Below are positions 28,116-37,233 of a stretch of 64,000 nt of DNA, in pieces. Under the pieces are notes generated by a model. The model was not told the origin of the DNA. It worked only from the letters and a program-made list of their open reading frames with translations, and did no database searches. Numbering within the stretch: position 1 is the stretch's first letter; each line of letters starts with the position of its first letter. Position numbers and translations under genes: made by a program. This DNA comes from an uncultured Latescibacterota bacterium. GTDB lineage: Bacteria; Latescibacterota; UBA2968. The stretch lies in NCBI GenBank assembly GCA_958295785.1, contig OY282377.1, positions 5,582,896-5,646,895 of the forward strand. The letters run 5' to 3'.

Positions 28116-28370
28116 ATGAAAATGCGTGGAATAGCAAAAAAAGCGGCGGGTTGTGGTTTGGTGCTCGCGTTGTTGGCTGGCTGTTGCACGCCAATGGCGT
28201 CGAGAGCGCAACTCCAAATGCTCGAACAAGCGCGTAGAGCCGCAGAAGCCGCAGAAGCCGACCTCGAAGCCTGCAAGCAACACCGGGCCGAGTTGGAACG
28301 TCAATTGGCAGAAAAAAAACAGGTTCTGGCCGAATGGCAAAACATCCGGGCCAGTGTAAACAGGCCATGA
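28116..28370 (+). CDS. Small coiled-coil lipoprotein
   Basis: 84 residues. Lipoprotein signal with LALLAGCC; the first Cys is the probable lipidation site. The mature part is an amphipathic alpha helix rich in Ala, Glu, Gln and Lys (QARRAAEAAEADLEA, then ELERQLAEKK), much like Lpp-type or tether proteins. The start is preceded by AAGGAGG ten bases upstream. It is followed 32 bp later by the LysM protein, so both may work at the envelope-peptidoglycan interface (inference). Confidence 0.75.
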   Translation: MKMRGIAKKAAGCGLVLALLAGCCTPMASRAQLQMLEQARRAAEAAEADLEACKQHRAELERQLAEKKQVLAEWQNIRASVNRP

Positions 28371-28402
28371 ACTAGTATGATGTGTGGAAAGGAGTTGTTA
28401 GG

Positions 28403-29245
28403 ATGACAGTTTTGAAACATTTCGGAAAGTTGATCGTCTTTTGTGCATGTGCCCTTCTCGTTTTACCCCAACAGGGCATTGCCCAGATGGAAATGACCTA
28501 CGACGAATACAAGTTGAAACTTACCGAATACGAGAAACGGAACGCAGACCTCAAACAGTCTTTGACCGAATGCCAAATGGCAAACAAGGGTCTCTCCGAC
28601 GAGATTTCGGGTTTGGATACGCAGATCAGCGACCTCAAACAGCAAGTCTATGGGTTTGTCGAGTCTGACGAAGCGGGTATCAATGAATTTATGCAAGAAC
28701 TCGGTCGCATTGAAGGCCGCCTCATGGGTTTGCGCGAGCTTTCAGAAGACGCCCTTTTCGATGTCGTAGATGAAGTTGACCAAATCGAGACCCGCGTAAC
28801 CGAGCTCAAAGCAGATAAACGATCTTATCTCCCAGATGCACAGGCCAAATTGGCCAGCATAGATCAATTGCTCGAACAAGTTAAATCGCGCATGCCGCGC
28901 AAGCGCATTCGGCAATATTCGGTCCTCAGAGGGGATAGCCTTTGGAAAATCGCCAAAAAAGACGACATTTACGGCGACGCCTATCTCTGGCCTCGCATCT
29001 ATGTTGAGAACCGGGCGAAAATTAAAAACCCCGATATGATTTATCCCAAATGGGTTCTCACTATTCCCTTTGGCGTCGATCTTCATCAGCACCTCGTCAT
29101 GCGCGGCGAAAATCTCTCGTCTATTGCCGGCAAGGTGTTTGACGATATCACCAAATGGCATCGGATCTATCAGGCCAACAAATTGCAGATTCTGGACCCG
29201 AGCTTGATTTTCCCGGCCCAAGTCCTCGACATTCCAGAAAATTGA
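28403..29245 (+). CDS. Periplasmic coiled-coil protein with two LysM domains
   Basis: 280 residues. A signal peptide ends QGIAQ; a long coiled coil runs from about 35 to 160; then two LysM modules occupy roughly 175-228 (QYSVLRGDSLWKIAKK...YPKWVLTIP) and 230-280 (VMRGENLSSIAGKVF...FPAQVLDIP). LysM binds peptidoglycan. The order coil-LysM is similar to YgaU/LysM tether proteins. The start has AAAGGAG at a distance of about 11 bases. A strong terminator follows. Confidence 0.88.
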   Translation: MTVLKHFGKLIVFCACALLVLPQQGIAQMEMTYDEYKLKLTEYEKRNADLKQSLTECQMANKGLSDEISGLDTQISDLKQQVYGFVESDEAGINEFMQELGRIEGRLMGLRELSEDALFDVVDEVDQIETRVTELKADKRSYLPDAQAKLASIDQLLEQVKSRMPRKRIRQYSVLRGDSLWKIAKKDDIYGDAYLWPRIYVENRAKIKNPDMIYPKWVLTIPFGVDLHQHLVMRGENLSSIAGKVFDDITKWHRIYQANKLQILDPSLIFPAQVLDIPEN

Positions 29246-29325
29246 CCTCAACCTTTTCGATCCCAGAATTGTTGGATCTTTCATAAATTCCATGGAAGGT
29301 TCATCTATCAACCTCTAAACGTGAG

Positions 29326-29369
29326 CTCTCGTTCCCGCAGTCTGTTTGGGAACGAGAGTTTTCTTTTTT
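29326..29369 (+). terminator. Strong terminator immediately before phoH
   Basis: CTCTCGTTCCC pairs perfectly with GGGAACGAGAG across an 11-base loop, then TTTTCTTTTTT. The last T is only five bases from the phoH start codon, leaving no room for a promoter or ribosome binding site. Confidence 0.9.
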
Positions 29370-29373
29370 CGAC

Positions 29374-30357
29374 GTGAAAACCAAAGAACTCACCCATAAA
29401 CTGTCTTTGCGCGGCGTTGATCTGCTGTCCCTATACGGTCACAACGATGCGAATTTGCTCGCCCTTGAAGACCGCTATGGCGTGCATTTGACTGCACGGG
29501 GCGATCACCTCAATGTTCAAGGGCCCCAACACAAGGTTCAGCATGTCTCTGGGCTGTTGGAGGAAATGATTTCATGCCTTCGGCGCGGCGATCAGTTTGA
29601 CCCCTTGCACTTGCTCGCGCCGCCGCTCGAAAACAGCGAATCCGAAATTGGCGAATACGCAAAGCCCATTCTTTCAACGCCCAAGATCCTCATCCGGCCC
29701 CGCTCGCAAACACAGGTTGCTTATTCTGTTGCCATCGAAAACCACGATATTGTTTTCGGCATTGGACCGGCCGGCACGGGCAAAACGTACCTGGCAGTCG
29801 CCGCAGCCGTTGCCGCGCTCAAACGCAAACATATCTCCCGAATCATTTTGACGCGCCCGGCCGTAGAAGCTGGCGAAACCCTGGGGTTTCTTCCGGGCGA
29901 TATTCAAGATAAAGTCGATCCCTATTTGCGCCCGCTCTACGACGCACTGCGCGATATGTTACCCGATACGCAACTGCAACATCTGATGGAAATGCACACG
30001 CTTGAAATCGCGCCACTCGCATTTATGCGGGGCCGCACCCTGAACAATGCTTTTGTCATTCTCGACGAAGCCCAAAATACCACCATCAATCAGATGAAAA
30101 TGTTTCTCACCCGGTTGGGCAACAATGCCAAGGCCGTGATTACAGGGGATATAACGCAAGTCGATCTGCCGCAGGGCATTCAGTCTGGCCTCGTACACGT
30201 CCAACACATTTTGTCTCATATCGAAGCCATCAAATTTGTCAACTTTTCAGAAAGAGATGTTGTGCGACACGCATTGGTGCAACTGATCATAACTGCTTAT
30301 GAGCAAAACGCACATCTGCAAGGACCGGATGCAAAAGAGGGTTTGACAAAGCCATGA
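29374..30357 (+). CDS. phoH: PhoH-like ATPase
   Basis: 327 residues. A KH-like N-terminal region (GHNDANLLALEDRYGVHL) precedes the P-loop ATPase: Walker A GPAGTGKTYLA near 131, FLPGDIQDKVDPYLRPLYD, Walker B NAFVILDEAQNTT, and ITGDITQVDLP. PhoH/YbeZ ATPases act with YbeY in RNA and ribosome metabolism, and ybeY is two genes downstream. The start is GTG at 29374, just after a T-tract with no Shine-Dalgarno; later in-frame starts lack one too. Its TGA overlaps the ATG of the next gene. Confidence 0.93.
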   Translation: MKTKELTHKLSLRGVDLLSLYGHNDANLLALEDRYGVHLTARGDHLNVQGPQHKVQHVSGLLEEMISCLRRGDQFDPLHLLAPPLENSESEIGEYAKPILSTPKILIRPRSQTQVAYSVAIENHDIVFGIGPAGTGKTYLAVAAAVAALKRKHISRIILTRPAVEAGETLGFLPGDIQDKVDPYLRPLYDALRDMLPDTQLQHLMEMHTLEIAPLAFMRGRTLNNAFVILDEAQNTTINQMKMFLTRLGNNAKAVITGDITQVDLPQGIQSGLVHVQHILSHIEAIKFVNFSERDVVRHALVQLIITAYEQNAHLQGPDAKEGLTKP

Positions 30358-32603
30358 TGTTCTTTAGAAAACGGAGACGCGACCGCAAGCGTCAGACCAC
30401 CAAATGGAAACAGCACGGGAGACAAGCCATCCGCATCGCATTGGTGCTCGCCCTTTTGGGTGTGCTGACCGTCTTGTTTCCCACGCAACAGCAGCGCGAA
30501 TACAGCGCGTTCCGCGAAGGCGCGATTGCGCCGGATGAAGTCATCGCGCCCACGACATTCCCCGTGCATAAAAGCGCGGAGGAATACGGAAGCGAAGTTG
30601 AAGCAGTCAGCCGCCAAATTTTGCCGGTTTTGCGCTACGACAGTGCCGTGCAGCAGAACAAGCAGAAGGCCCTGTCAACATTTTTGCGCGACACGGAAAA
30701 GCACAGGGGCCGCCCCTTAACGGATTCGCTCTCAAACGCGCTGCATCTTTCGCATCCAGAGATTGGCCCCCTATCGGAATCCACACTGAAATTTCTCCTG
30801 CCCGCGTCCCGCCGGCGGTCACCTGCCCGCCGCAAATTGATCGCCACAGTCGATAGCATGCTCCAAAGCACGTACCAAAACGGGATTCTCGATCAAAAAC
30901 GCAATATTGCCGAAGAGGGGTACGACGAGTTTACCCTGCTCAAAAACAAAGCCGAACAGCGAATAACCCTTGAAAAACTCGCGGATATAGAAAGCGTGAC
31001 TTTGGCCCTCCAACAAACCATTGAACAACACTTGCCAGATGCCGGCGACGCCGAACTCAGAGCGGGTAGCGAACTGGTCTTGGCCTATTTGTCCCCCAAT
31101 ATTGCTTATGATATTGACGAAACACAGAGGCGCAGACAGGAAGCAACCAGCAATGTTCCACACACCAAAGGCACCGTGCTCAGGGGCGAGCGCATTATTG
31201 ACAAACACGACCGCGTGACCTCTGGACACATTGACAAACTCAGGTCACTAGCCGAACACCTCAATCAACACCGCCAACAAGATCCATTCATCAATCTCAT
31301 CCAACGCGGCGCGGGGCTGGTGCTTTGCGCCTTGGTGCTGACGACATTTTTTTTGTTTCTAAAATTTTACCGTCCCGCGCTTTATGGCCCGTCTAAAAAC
31401 ATCGTCCTTTTTGGCATTCTCATTTTGTTCCCCACTGCCATAGCCGATTACGCGGCCCAAAGCCAAGCCATCTCTCCTTTTCTCGTTCCGGTCGCGCTGT
31501 CGGCAATGCTGGCAACCGTGCTTTTTGACGCTGTCGTGGGCATGGTGATCACCCTTGTAATTACCACCCTTTGCGCCAGCATTTTGGGCGAACTCCAATA
31601 CGGGGTCGTTTTTCTCATCACCGGGATTATCGGCGCGTTTTCGGTTCACCAAGTGCGGCATCGCAGGGATTTTTTCCGCCCCGGCCTGTATCTCATCGCC
31701 GCTTATATCTTGACCATTAGCTCTGCGGTTGGCCTGCGTTTCACCTATGCCAGCACCGCCGAGTTTCTGTCGGAAATCAGTTGGCATTTGCTCTGGGGCG
31801 CCGTATCTGCCTTCACCTCTCTCATCCTGACCATTGGCTTGCTGCCCTTGTTTGAAAACATTTTCAATATCGTCACATCCATTACCTTGCTCGAATTGGC
31901 GGACTTAAATCGCCCGTTGTTACGCAATTTAGCCATTCGTGCGCCCGGCACGTTTAGCCACAGCATCAACATGGCCAATATCTCGGAATCCGCGGCAGCA
32001 GCCATCGGCGCAGATCCCCTGTTTGTGCGCGTGGGGTGTTATTACCACGATATCGGCAAAATGAGGCGCCCGCACTATTTTATCGAAAACCAGCAGGGGA
32101 TAAATCCCCACGATGAATTGCAACCGCGCATCTCTGCCCTCATTCTCATGGCCCACGTCAAGGATGGCATCGAATTGGCAAGAGAAGAAGGGTTGCCTAT
32201 GGCGATCATCGATCTCATCCCGCAGCATCACGGGACTTCGGAAATGACTTCGTTTAAGCATCAAGCGCAAATAATGGACGATCAAAGCGTCCTCGATGCC
32301 GACTTCCGCTATCCAGGCCCAAAGCCGCAGACCAAAGAAGCGGGTATTATTAACCTCGCAGACGCCGTTGAATCTGCAACGCGATCTTTGCCCAACAGCG
32401 ATCTAGGGGAAATTAAAAAACTCGTTCAAACTATCGTCAAGGGCCGTTACGATGCAGGGGAATTGGACGAGTGCGATCTGACATTGCGCGATTTGACCAA
32501 AATCCAAGAAGCCTTTTTGCCCATGTTGCAGGCTTCGCAGCACCAGCGCGTGCCCTACCCCTGGCAGATGCAACAACGAGAACGCCAAAGCGCGAGCCAA
32601 TGA
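30354..32603 (+). CDS. PgpH-type 7TM HD-domain phosphodiesterase
   Basis: 749 residues. One N-terminal helix (about 23-42), an extracytoplasmic 7TMR-HDED domain (about 45-310), seven membrane helices (about 320-530), and a cytoplasmic HD domain (about 540-720). FSHSINMANISE, then VGCYYHDIGKMRRP holds the HD pair, and PQHHGT follows. Homologues such as Listeria PgpH hydrolyse c-di-AMP; no cyclase is in the window. It overlaps phoH by four bases and ybeY by four bases, so it is translated as part of the phoH-ybeY-CorC operon. Confidence 0.92.
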   Translation: MMFFRKRRRDRKRQTTKWKQHGRQAIRIALVLALLGVLTVLFPTQQQREYSAFREGAIAPDEVIAPTTFPVHKSAEEYGSEVEAVSRQILPVLRYDSAVQQNKQKALSTFLRDTEKHRGRPLTDSLSNALHLSHPEIGPLSESTLKFLLPASRRRSPARRKLIATVDSMLQSTYQNGILDQKRNIAEEGYDEFTLLKNKAEQRITLEKLADIESVTLALQQTIEQHLPDAGDAELRAGSELVLAYLSPNIAYDIDETQRRRQEATSNVPHTKGTVLRGERIIDKHDRVTSGHIDKLRSLAEHLNQHRQQDPFINLIQRGAGLVLCALVLTTFFLFLKFYRPALYGPSKNIVLFGILILFPTAIADYAAQSQAISPFLVPVALSAMLATVLFDAVVGMVITLVITTLCASILGELQYGVVFLITGIIGAFSVHQVRHRRDFFRPGLYLIAAYILTISSAVGLRFTYASTAEFLSEISWHLLWGAVSAFTSLILTIGLLPLFENIFNIVTSITLLELADLNRPLLRNLAIRAPGTFSHSINMANISESAAAAIGADPLFVRVGCYYHDIGKMRRPHYFIENQQGINPHDELQPRISALILMAHVKDGIELAREEGLPMAIIDLIPQHHGTSEMTSFKHQAQIMDDQSVLDADFRYPGPKPQTKEAGIINLADAVESATRSLPNSDLGEIKKLVQTIVKGRYDAGELDECDLTLRDLTKIQEAFLPMLQASQHQRVPYPWQMQQRERQSASQ

Positions 32604-33022
32604 GCACACTTGAAATTACGACTTTGGTCGATGTCTCCGATCTGGATATCCCGCACTTAGAGGCGGTTGTGATCCAACTTTTGTCAGACAAGGGCGTGCA
32701 ACTTCCCCTGTCTTGCGTGTTGACCTGTGATGCCCATATCCGACAACTCAATAAAAATTATCGCAACCTTGACAAACCCACCGACGTGCTTTCATTCGAA
32801 CTTTCAGACGCGGTGCATTCCGAAGCCCATTATTGCGGAGAAATATACATTTCAGTGGATCGCGCACGCCACCAAGCCGCAACACACAACCGCACTCTTC
32901 AAGCCGAAATAACCCATCTGACATTGCACGGTGCCCTGCATTTGCTCGGGTTTGAACACGATACCGATGCGGGCTACGCGCAAATGCGAAGCGAAGAAAA
33001 AAAATATTTGGCTCGGATGTAG
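32600..33022 (+). CDS. ybeY: YbeY endoribonuclease / rRNA maturation factor
   Basis: 140 residues from the ATG that overlaps the preceding stop (AATGAG). Zinc motif HGALHLLGFEH near 110-120; the usual Asp before the last His is Glu. PTDVLSFE and AEITHLTLHG are also conserved. It processes 16S rRNA ends and aids ribosome quality control, with PhoH-type ATPases as frequent partners. The operon continues 240 bp later with CorC. Confidence 0.94.
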   Translation: MSTLEITTLVDVSDLDIPHLEAVVIQLLSDKGVQLPLSCVLTCDAHIRQLNKNYRNLDKPTDVLSFELSDAVHSEAHYCGEIYISVDRARHQAATHNRTLQAEITHLTLHGALHLLGFEHDTDAGYAQMRSEEKKYLARM

Positions 33023-33144
33023 GTGGGTTAGCATGGACGAAAAGACAAGACGCAAGACGCGAGCAGTAAGAGGGCCATTCTACGGCCCCAAAAGACGAGA
33101 AACAAACCGCGTGGCCTCTGGCCCGCCCGAATGGACGAATAGAC

Positions 33145-33181
33145 GCACAGGCGCAGCCTACAACGCAGCGCAGCAAGTAAT
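33145..33181 (+). repeat. 37-bp dispersed repeat, copy 2
   Basis: Matches 15612-15648 at 33 of 37 bases. It lies in the ybeY-CorC gap, which also holds a run of GATTC-type words (33205-33236) just before the CorC ribosome binding site. Confidence 0.7.
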
Positions 33182-33261
33182 CCCTCCCCAACCACTGCGT
33201 GCTTCGATTCACTGATTCGTCGATTCATCGATTCGCTTCCCACGAAAGGAGTGTGATTTTT

Positions 33262-34581
33262 TTGGATGACCCTTGGCCAGCAGTTTTCACAACCATCCTT
33301 GCCCTCGTCCTGACGGCGGCTTTCTCGGGGCTCGGCTCCATTGGTATCTCGCGCACAACCCTCGAGCGATTGCACGAAGAAAAAATTGCGCGTGCAGGGC
33401 TTTACCTGTGGCTTTATCGCTCGCGCGATTTTGTGTCACAAATGGTTTTGCTCGGGCAAACCATCGCCATATCCACAGGGACTCTCGCGCTGTTGTCTCT
33501 TTTTTTTCAACCGCCGATTGCCGCGGGTTTCTGGCAGTATCTCGGCGCGGTGTGGTCCGTCGCGCTCTACGTCTTTCTCGCGCTGGTCATCCGCAGCATT
33601 GTTCCCCCCTACCGCAGAGAAGAAGGCTCAGACCGCCCGTTGCCCTTTTTGCCGATCTGTTTCTTGCCCCTGTACTGCCTTCTCGTGTTGCCCACGCTCC
33701 TGTTGCAAAAGGCGCAAACAGTGTTCTTGAGTGAAGATGACAGCAGGGCATTGAAAGAAGAGGAATTGCGAAACATCGTCGAATCGGAAACAGAAGAAGG
33801 CACTATCGAAGCAGAAGAAAGAGAAATGATCGAGGGCATCTTTGGATTTGGCGAAACAACCGTCAAGGAAGTGATGATTCCGCGCATCGACATGATTTCC
33901 TCCGAGATAACCGCCACGCCCAAAGAGCTTCTCGAATTGATTCAACAATCGTGGCATTCGCGCATCCCCATCTATGAAGGGCGCATCGACAACATCAAGG
34001 GCGTGGTGTATGTCAAAGATATTTTGCTCAATCTGGCGACCAATCGGGCGTGGTCCATTCCAGAGATCATGCGCGCGCCTTATTTTGTGCCCGAAACCAA
34101 AACGATCGATGTTTTGATGGCGGAGTTTAAGCGCGAAAAAGTACACATGGCGATTGTGGTCGGGGAATACGGCGGCACATCTGGCCTGATTACGATGGAA
34201 GACATTATCGAAGAGATCGTCGGCGAAATTCAAGATGAATACGACGATGAGGAACCGCTTTTTGAGTGGCGCGAAGAGGGCAAAATCCTCATCGCAGATG
34301 CGCGCATCGACATTGAAGACCTCAATGACGTGCTCCATGTTGAACTGCCACAAGAGGGTTACGAAACCCTCGGCGGTTTTATTTTTAGCGCGCTTGAACA
34401 CGTACCCCAGACCGGCGAAAATTTAGAACACGGCCATCTGTTGATCGAAATCCTCGAAGTCGTGGGGCAGCGCATTACGCGGGTCAAAATTTCCAAACTT
34501 GGCGATCCCTTACCGCGCGGGCCCGAAAGCAACTCAGAGGAGGCGGAGATGCAACCGCAGAATGACGAACGGGAAAAATAG
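33262..34581 (+). CDS. CorC/HlyC-family membrane protein with CBS pair
   Basis: 439 residues. DUF21 membrane domain with several helices (about 1-165), a linker rich in Glu (EELRNIVESETEEGTIE), two CBS domains (about 200-320; VMIPRIDMI and GEYGGTSGLITMEDIIEEIVGEI), and a C-terminal CorC_HlyC domain. Members take part in magnesium or other metal efflux. The start I prefer is TTG at 33262, with AAAGGAG ten bases upstream; GTG at 33253 is in frame but only one base away from it. It closes the conserved phoH-PgpH-ybeY-CorC group. Confidence 0.88.
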   Translation: MDDPWPAVFTTILALVLTAAFSGLGSIGISRTTLERLHEEKIARAGLYLWLYRSRDFVSQMVLLGQTIAISTGTLALLSLFFQPPIAAGFWQYLGAVWSVALYVFLALVIRSIVPPYRREEGSDRPLPFLPICFLPLYCLLVLPTLLLQKAQTVFLSEDDSRALKEEELRNIVESETEEGTIEAEEREMIEGIFGFGETTVKEVMIPRIDMISSEITATPKELLELIQQSWHSRIPIYEGRIDNIKGVVYVKDILLNLATNRAWSIPEIMRAPYFVPETKTIDVLMAEFKREKVHMAIVVGEYGGTSGLITMEDIIEEIVGEIQDEYDDEEPLFEWREEGKILIADARIDIEDLNDVLHVELPQEGYETLGGFIFSALEHVPQTGENLEHGHLLIEILEVVGQRITRVKISKLGDPLPRGPESNSEEAEMQPQNDEREK

Positions 34582-34582
34582 C

Positions 34583-34611
34583 TTGACAAATGTCCAAAAA
34601 TTCAGTTTTTT
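34583..34611 (+). promoter_or_regulatory. Promoter of tRNA-fMet
   Basis: A perfect TTGACA lies 17 bp from a T-run that replaces the -10. The spacing agrees with the other two tRNA promoters but the -10 is poor. Confidence 0.45.
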
Positions 34612-34637
34612 TGTTTCAACACTTGGACATCAATGGT

Positions 34638-34714
<77 letters not shown>

Positions 34715-34722
34715 AAAAAATA

Positions 34723-34757
34723 GGGGGGCCGAAAATATCGGTCCCCTTTTCTTTTTT
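34723..34757 (+). terminator. tRNA-fMet terminator
   Basis: GGGGCCGA-type stem pairs with TCGGTCCCC (one bulge), followed by TTTTCTTTTTT. Confidence 0.75.
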
Positions 34758-34804
34758 AAATTTACACAGTACACAACAAAACGCACATCTACGAATCGGC
34801 GGAC

Positions 34805-34829
34805 GGGGTACAACGGAACGGGGTACAAA
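34805..34829 (+). repeat. GGGGTACAAC motif, doubled copy
   Basis: GGGGTACAAC and GGGGTACAAA lie 15 bases apart. They belong to a dispersed motif seen also at 15736, 24771, 35693, 45658 and 53907. Confidence 0.6.
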
Positions 34830-34898
34830 TGCGTCAGCAGTTCATCAGTTAATTGAAGCACGCAGTGGTTGGGTGGATCAGATGCCGCGCCGCCATTT

Positions 34899-35651
34899 CT
34901 ACTTTTTGACCTCGACCAACCACGCGATGGGGTTCAGGTCGTAAAACGCGATATCCTCGGCGCGAATGCCACACGCGTCGAGATTGGACGCGACGCTGTC
35001 TTTCGTCCAGCGGGCGGACCAAAAACCCTCTGCGGTCGCCACAAATCGCGATCCCAAAGGCGTTACGACGCGCTGCCCCGTGTGCTCGTAGAAATCGATC
35101 TGCGCGGCCTCTGCTTCCGCCACATCCTTGTATAGGGTGAGAAATGCGGCCCCGCCGATTTTCAGGGCGTCATAAAAGCGAGAGATAACGCGAATGAAAC
35201 GCGGGTTCCGGTCGAGATACGCGTCGCTGTACAGGCTGAGGTCGTCCGATCTGTCCCGGATGTTGCCCGGTGTGAAGTAGAGGCAGAGAACAATATCGTA
35301 AAACCCGGTCTCGATCACCGCTTCTGCCGCGTCGCCCACGAAGATCTGCGCGTTGTCAATCCCCGCTTTACGCCAGAGCGGGCGGGCAGAATCGGCCATT
35401 GCAGGCGATATTTCAAAGCCGTGGTACAAAAGGCAAAACGGCGCGAATTGCACGGCGTGATAGCCATTGCCACATCCGATGTCCGCAATCCCGAATCCCG
35501 CAACACCCGTTTTGTCCATGTCCCGTCGCAGTCGCTCGCCGAGTATCTCGTCCTGCCGTTGCCGCGCATATCTGATCGGTTCGGGACAATAGGCCGACTC
35601 GAGCGCGCGCTTGACGACTTCATTTTCAGATTCCAGCGATATCTTACTCAC
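34899..35651 (-). CDS. Class I SAM-dependent methyltransferase
   Basis: 250 residues. Start GTG at 35651 with AAAGGTGA six bases upstream. Motif I is GIADIGCGNGYHAV near 54-67; an acidic turn follows in YHGFEIS, and DIVLCLYF corresponds to motif IV. The C-terminal half (about 170-250) is not a standard extension and probably binds the substrate. Whether it methylates a small molecule, lipid or protein is unknown. It is alone, convergent with the tRNA-fMet unit, and its upstream region carries a GGGGTACAAC palindrome. Confidence 0.88.
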   Translation of the reverse strand: MSKISLESENEVVKRALESAYCPEPIRYARQRQDEILGERLRRDMDKTGVAGFGIADIGCGNGYHAVQFAPFCLLYHGFEISPAMADSARPLWRKAGIDNAQIFVGDAAEAVIETGFYDIVLCLYFTPGNIRDRSDDLSLYSDAYLDRNPRFIRVISRFYDALKIGGAAFLTLYKDVAEAEAAQIDFYEHTGQRVVTPLGSRFVATAEGFWSARWTKDSVASNLDACGIRAEDIAFYDLNPIAWLVEVKK

Positions 35652-35969
35652 GCATTCACCTTTCTTTTTTTAGGCCAGTTCATCGGCGGCACGGGGTACA
35701 ACTGCTATAGCAACTCGGGGCGGGGACTGACCACTAACCCCTGACCGCTTGGCGGCCGGGTTGGGCGGAGGGCGTCCATTGCGATCCTGTATCAATTTTA
35801 CAACACCTGTGCGAAAATAACACACCTATCGTTTCCGCATGCAAATGGCGTGGTACAATAGACATTGTAAAAACAAGTGGTTAGATCATTTTTGTTTTCA
35901 AAGCAATCTGCGGCACGCATTTTGCGGATTTGACGAAACGCCGGGGTCACACTTTTTCAGGAGGTTGTC
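35652..35969. other. Intergenic region between divergent genes
   Basis: 318 bp. It holds the GGGGTACAAC palindrome, a CTGACCACTAACCCC-type word cluster near 35728, and AT-rich DNA before the next gene. No gene is seen. Confidence 0.5.
35693..35715. repeat. GGGGTACAAC palindromic motif
   Basis: GGGGTACAACTGC, three bases, GCAA: the inner ACTGC/GCAG part is palindromic. It is upstream of the methyltransferase gene, 42 bp from its start. Confidence 0.6.
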
Positions 35970-36506
35970 ATGTTGTGGATTCACCTGTTTTTTTTTGCGG
36001 TCCTCGTCTGCCTGCCCAGCACGGCTTTTGGCGCCGAGACGCCGAACCTCCAAATTCCAGAAGACAAGTTCATTCGCATTTTGATCCGAGACGGAGGAGA
36101 AAGGATCAAGGGCCGGTTTCACGAAGCGATAAAGGATTCTCTGGTCATGACGAGAGCGAAGGGCATTTTGGGAAGGAAGCAACGCTTGTCTATCGCGTTC
36201 TCAGATATTTCCAAACTCGAAGTGCATAAATACCACGAGTCCTACGCAAAAAAAGGTGGCATCATCGGCGCGTTCACTGGGGCCATAGTGGGCGCCCTCA
36301 TCATCAGCAAAACAGACGAAGGGCTTGGTGGGCTTGGTACTTTGATCTTTACACCTATGTTTACTTTGGGAGGTGGCTTATGCGGTGCCTTCGTCGGCGG
36401 GTTGACCAGTCATCATGTCTGGCAGGAAATTGACCTCTCGCCTAAAAATCAAATTGGTATAAGAGGTGACCGGCGGCTCTCGTTCCAACTGTCGTTTCGA
36501 TTTTGA
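35970..36506 (+). CDS. Secreted glycine-rich protein of a local family
   Basis: 178 residues. A signal peptide ends STAFGAE. A beta-rich part (about 25-90: IRDGGERIKGRF, SLVMTRAKG, FSDISKLEVHK) resembles an SH3/Lsm-like barrel. A Gly-rich hydrophobic stretch follows (GGIIGAFTGAIVGALI), typical of glycine-zipper membrane segments. The end is LSFQLSFRF, with a terminal Phe as in outer-membrane proteins. The same order (SISNFEVSLGQ then a Gly-rich helix) occurs in the genes at 43.0 and 44.6 kb, so these are relatives. The function is unknown. AGGAGG sits five bases upstream of ATG. 17 bases near its 3-prime end equal the inverted end of the four-copy element. Confidence 0.75.
   Translation: MLWIHLFFFAVLVCLPSTAFGAETPNLQIPEDKFIRILIRDGGERIKGRFHEAIKDSLVMTRAKGILGRKQRLSIAFSDISKLEVHKYHESYAKKGGIIGAFTGAIVGALIISKTDEGLGGLGTLIFTPMFTLGGGLCGAFVGGLTSHHVWQEIDLSPKNQIGIRGDRRLSFQLSFRF
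36444..36460. repeat. Solo match to the right end of the four-copy element
   Basis: AAAAATCAAATTGGTAT matches the right inverted end of copy A exactly over 16 bases, here inside a coding frame (KNQIGI). No partner end lies nearby. Confidence 0.45.
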
Positions 36507-36628
36507 GCGGATGCCTTATCTGATCAAAGGCTGTGGTTCCCACACATTCTTTTTTTAGGAAATGCGATACTTTCTTTTTTCGATTTTGGGATGGATGGAC
36601 AGGCACTTTGTACGTTGCACCTTTCCCC

Positions 36629-36656
36629 TTGACGATACCCTATTTTGGACTATAAT
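36629..36656 (+). promoter_or_regulatory. nrdR promoter
   Basis: TTGACG, 16 bp, TATAAT. The -10 is perfect; nrdR starts 49 bp after it. Confidence 0.75.
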
Positions 36657-36705
36657 TGGGATGCCATACAACATCGTGTTGATTTCAAGAAAGGGAGCCA
36701 GTCTC

Positions 36706-37158
36706 ATGAAATGTCCTTATTGCGGCGTGACCGAAGACAAAGTGGTCGATTCCAGAGCCAGTAAAGAAGACACCGCCATTCGACGGAGACGCGAATGCTT
36801 GGGATGTGGGCGTCGATTTACGACCTACGAATCCATTGAAGACACGCCCCTCACCGTTATCAAATCGGACGGACGGCGCCAAGCCTTTGACAAAAACAAG
36901 CTCATTGACAAAATCCGACTCTCCTGCACCAAACGCCCGATCTCAACTGCTCAGATCGAGGAAATCGCCGACCGAATTGAAGACCAACTCGTCAGCAAAG
37001 GCGAGCGCGAAATAGAAGCCAAACAACAAATTGGCAAACTCGTCATGAACGAACTCAAACGCCTCGACGACGTCGCCTACGTGCGCTTTGCCTCTGTGTA
37101 CCGACGATTCAAAGACCTCAGTGACTTCAAAAAAGAACTGCAGCAACTGGAGCGATGA
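36706..37158 (+). CDS. nrdR: Transcriptional repressor NrdR
   Basis: 150 residues. Start ATG at 36706 with AAGGGAG nine bases upstream. The N-terminal zinc ribbon is CPYCG...[12 protein letters not shown] (about 3-40), followed by the ATP-cone domain (about 49-139: [16 protein letters not shown]). NrdR senses nucleotide levels and represses ribonucleotide reductase genes. No reductase gene is in the window. It has its own promoter; hairpins follow in the next 300 bp. Confidence 0.97.
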   Translation: MKCPYCGVTEDKVVDSRASKEDTAIRRRRECLGCGRRFTTYESIEDTPLTVIKSDGRRQAFDKNKLIDKIRLSCTKRPISTAQIEEIADRIEDQLVSKGEREIEAKQQIGKLVMNELKRLDDVAYVRFASVYRRFKDLSDFKKELQQLER

Positions 37159-37233
37159 GACGCGCGGCGTGGAGGCGAAAAGCAACCGCAGATGACGCAG
37201 ATGAAGGGCGGGAGGCGAGTCAGCGATCAGCAG

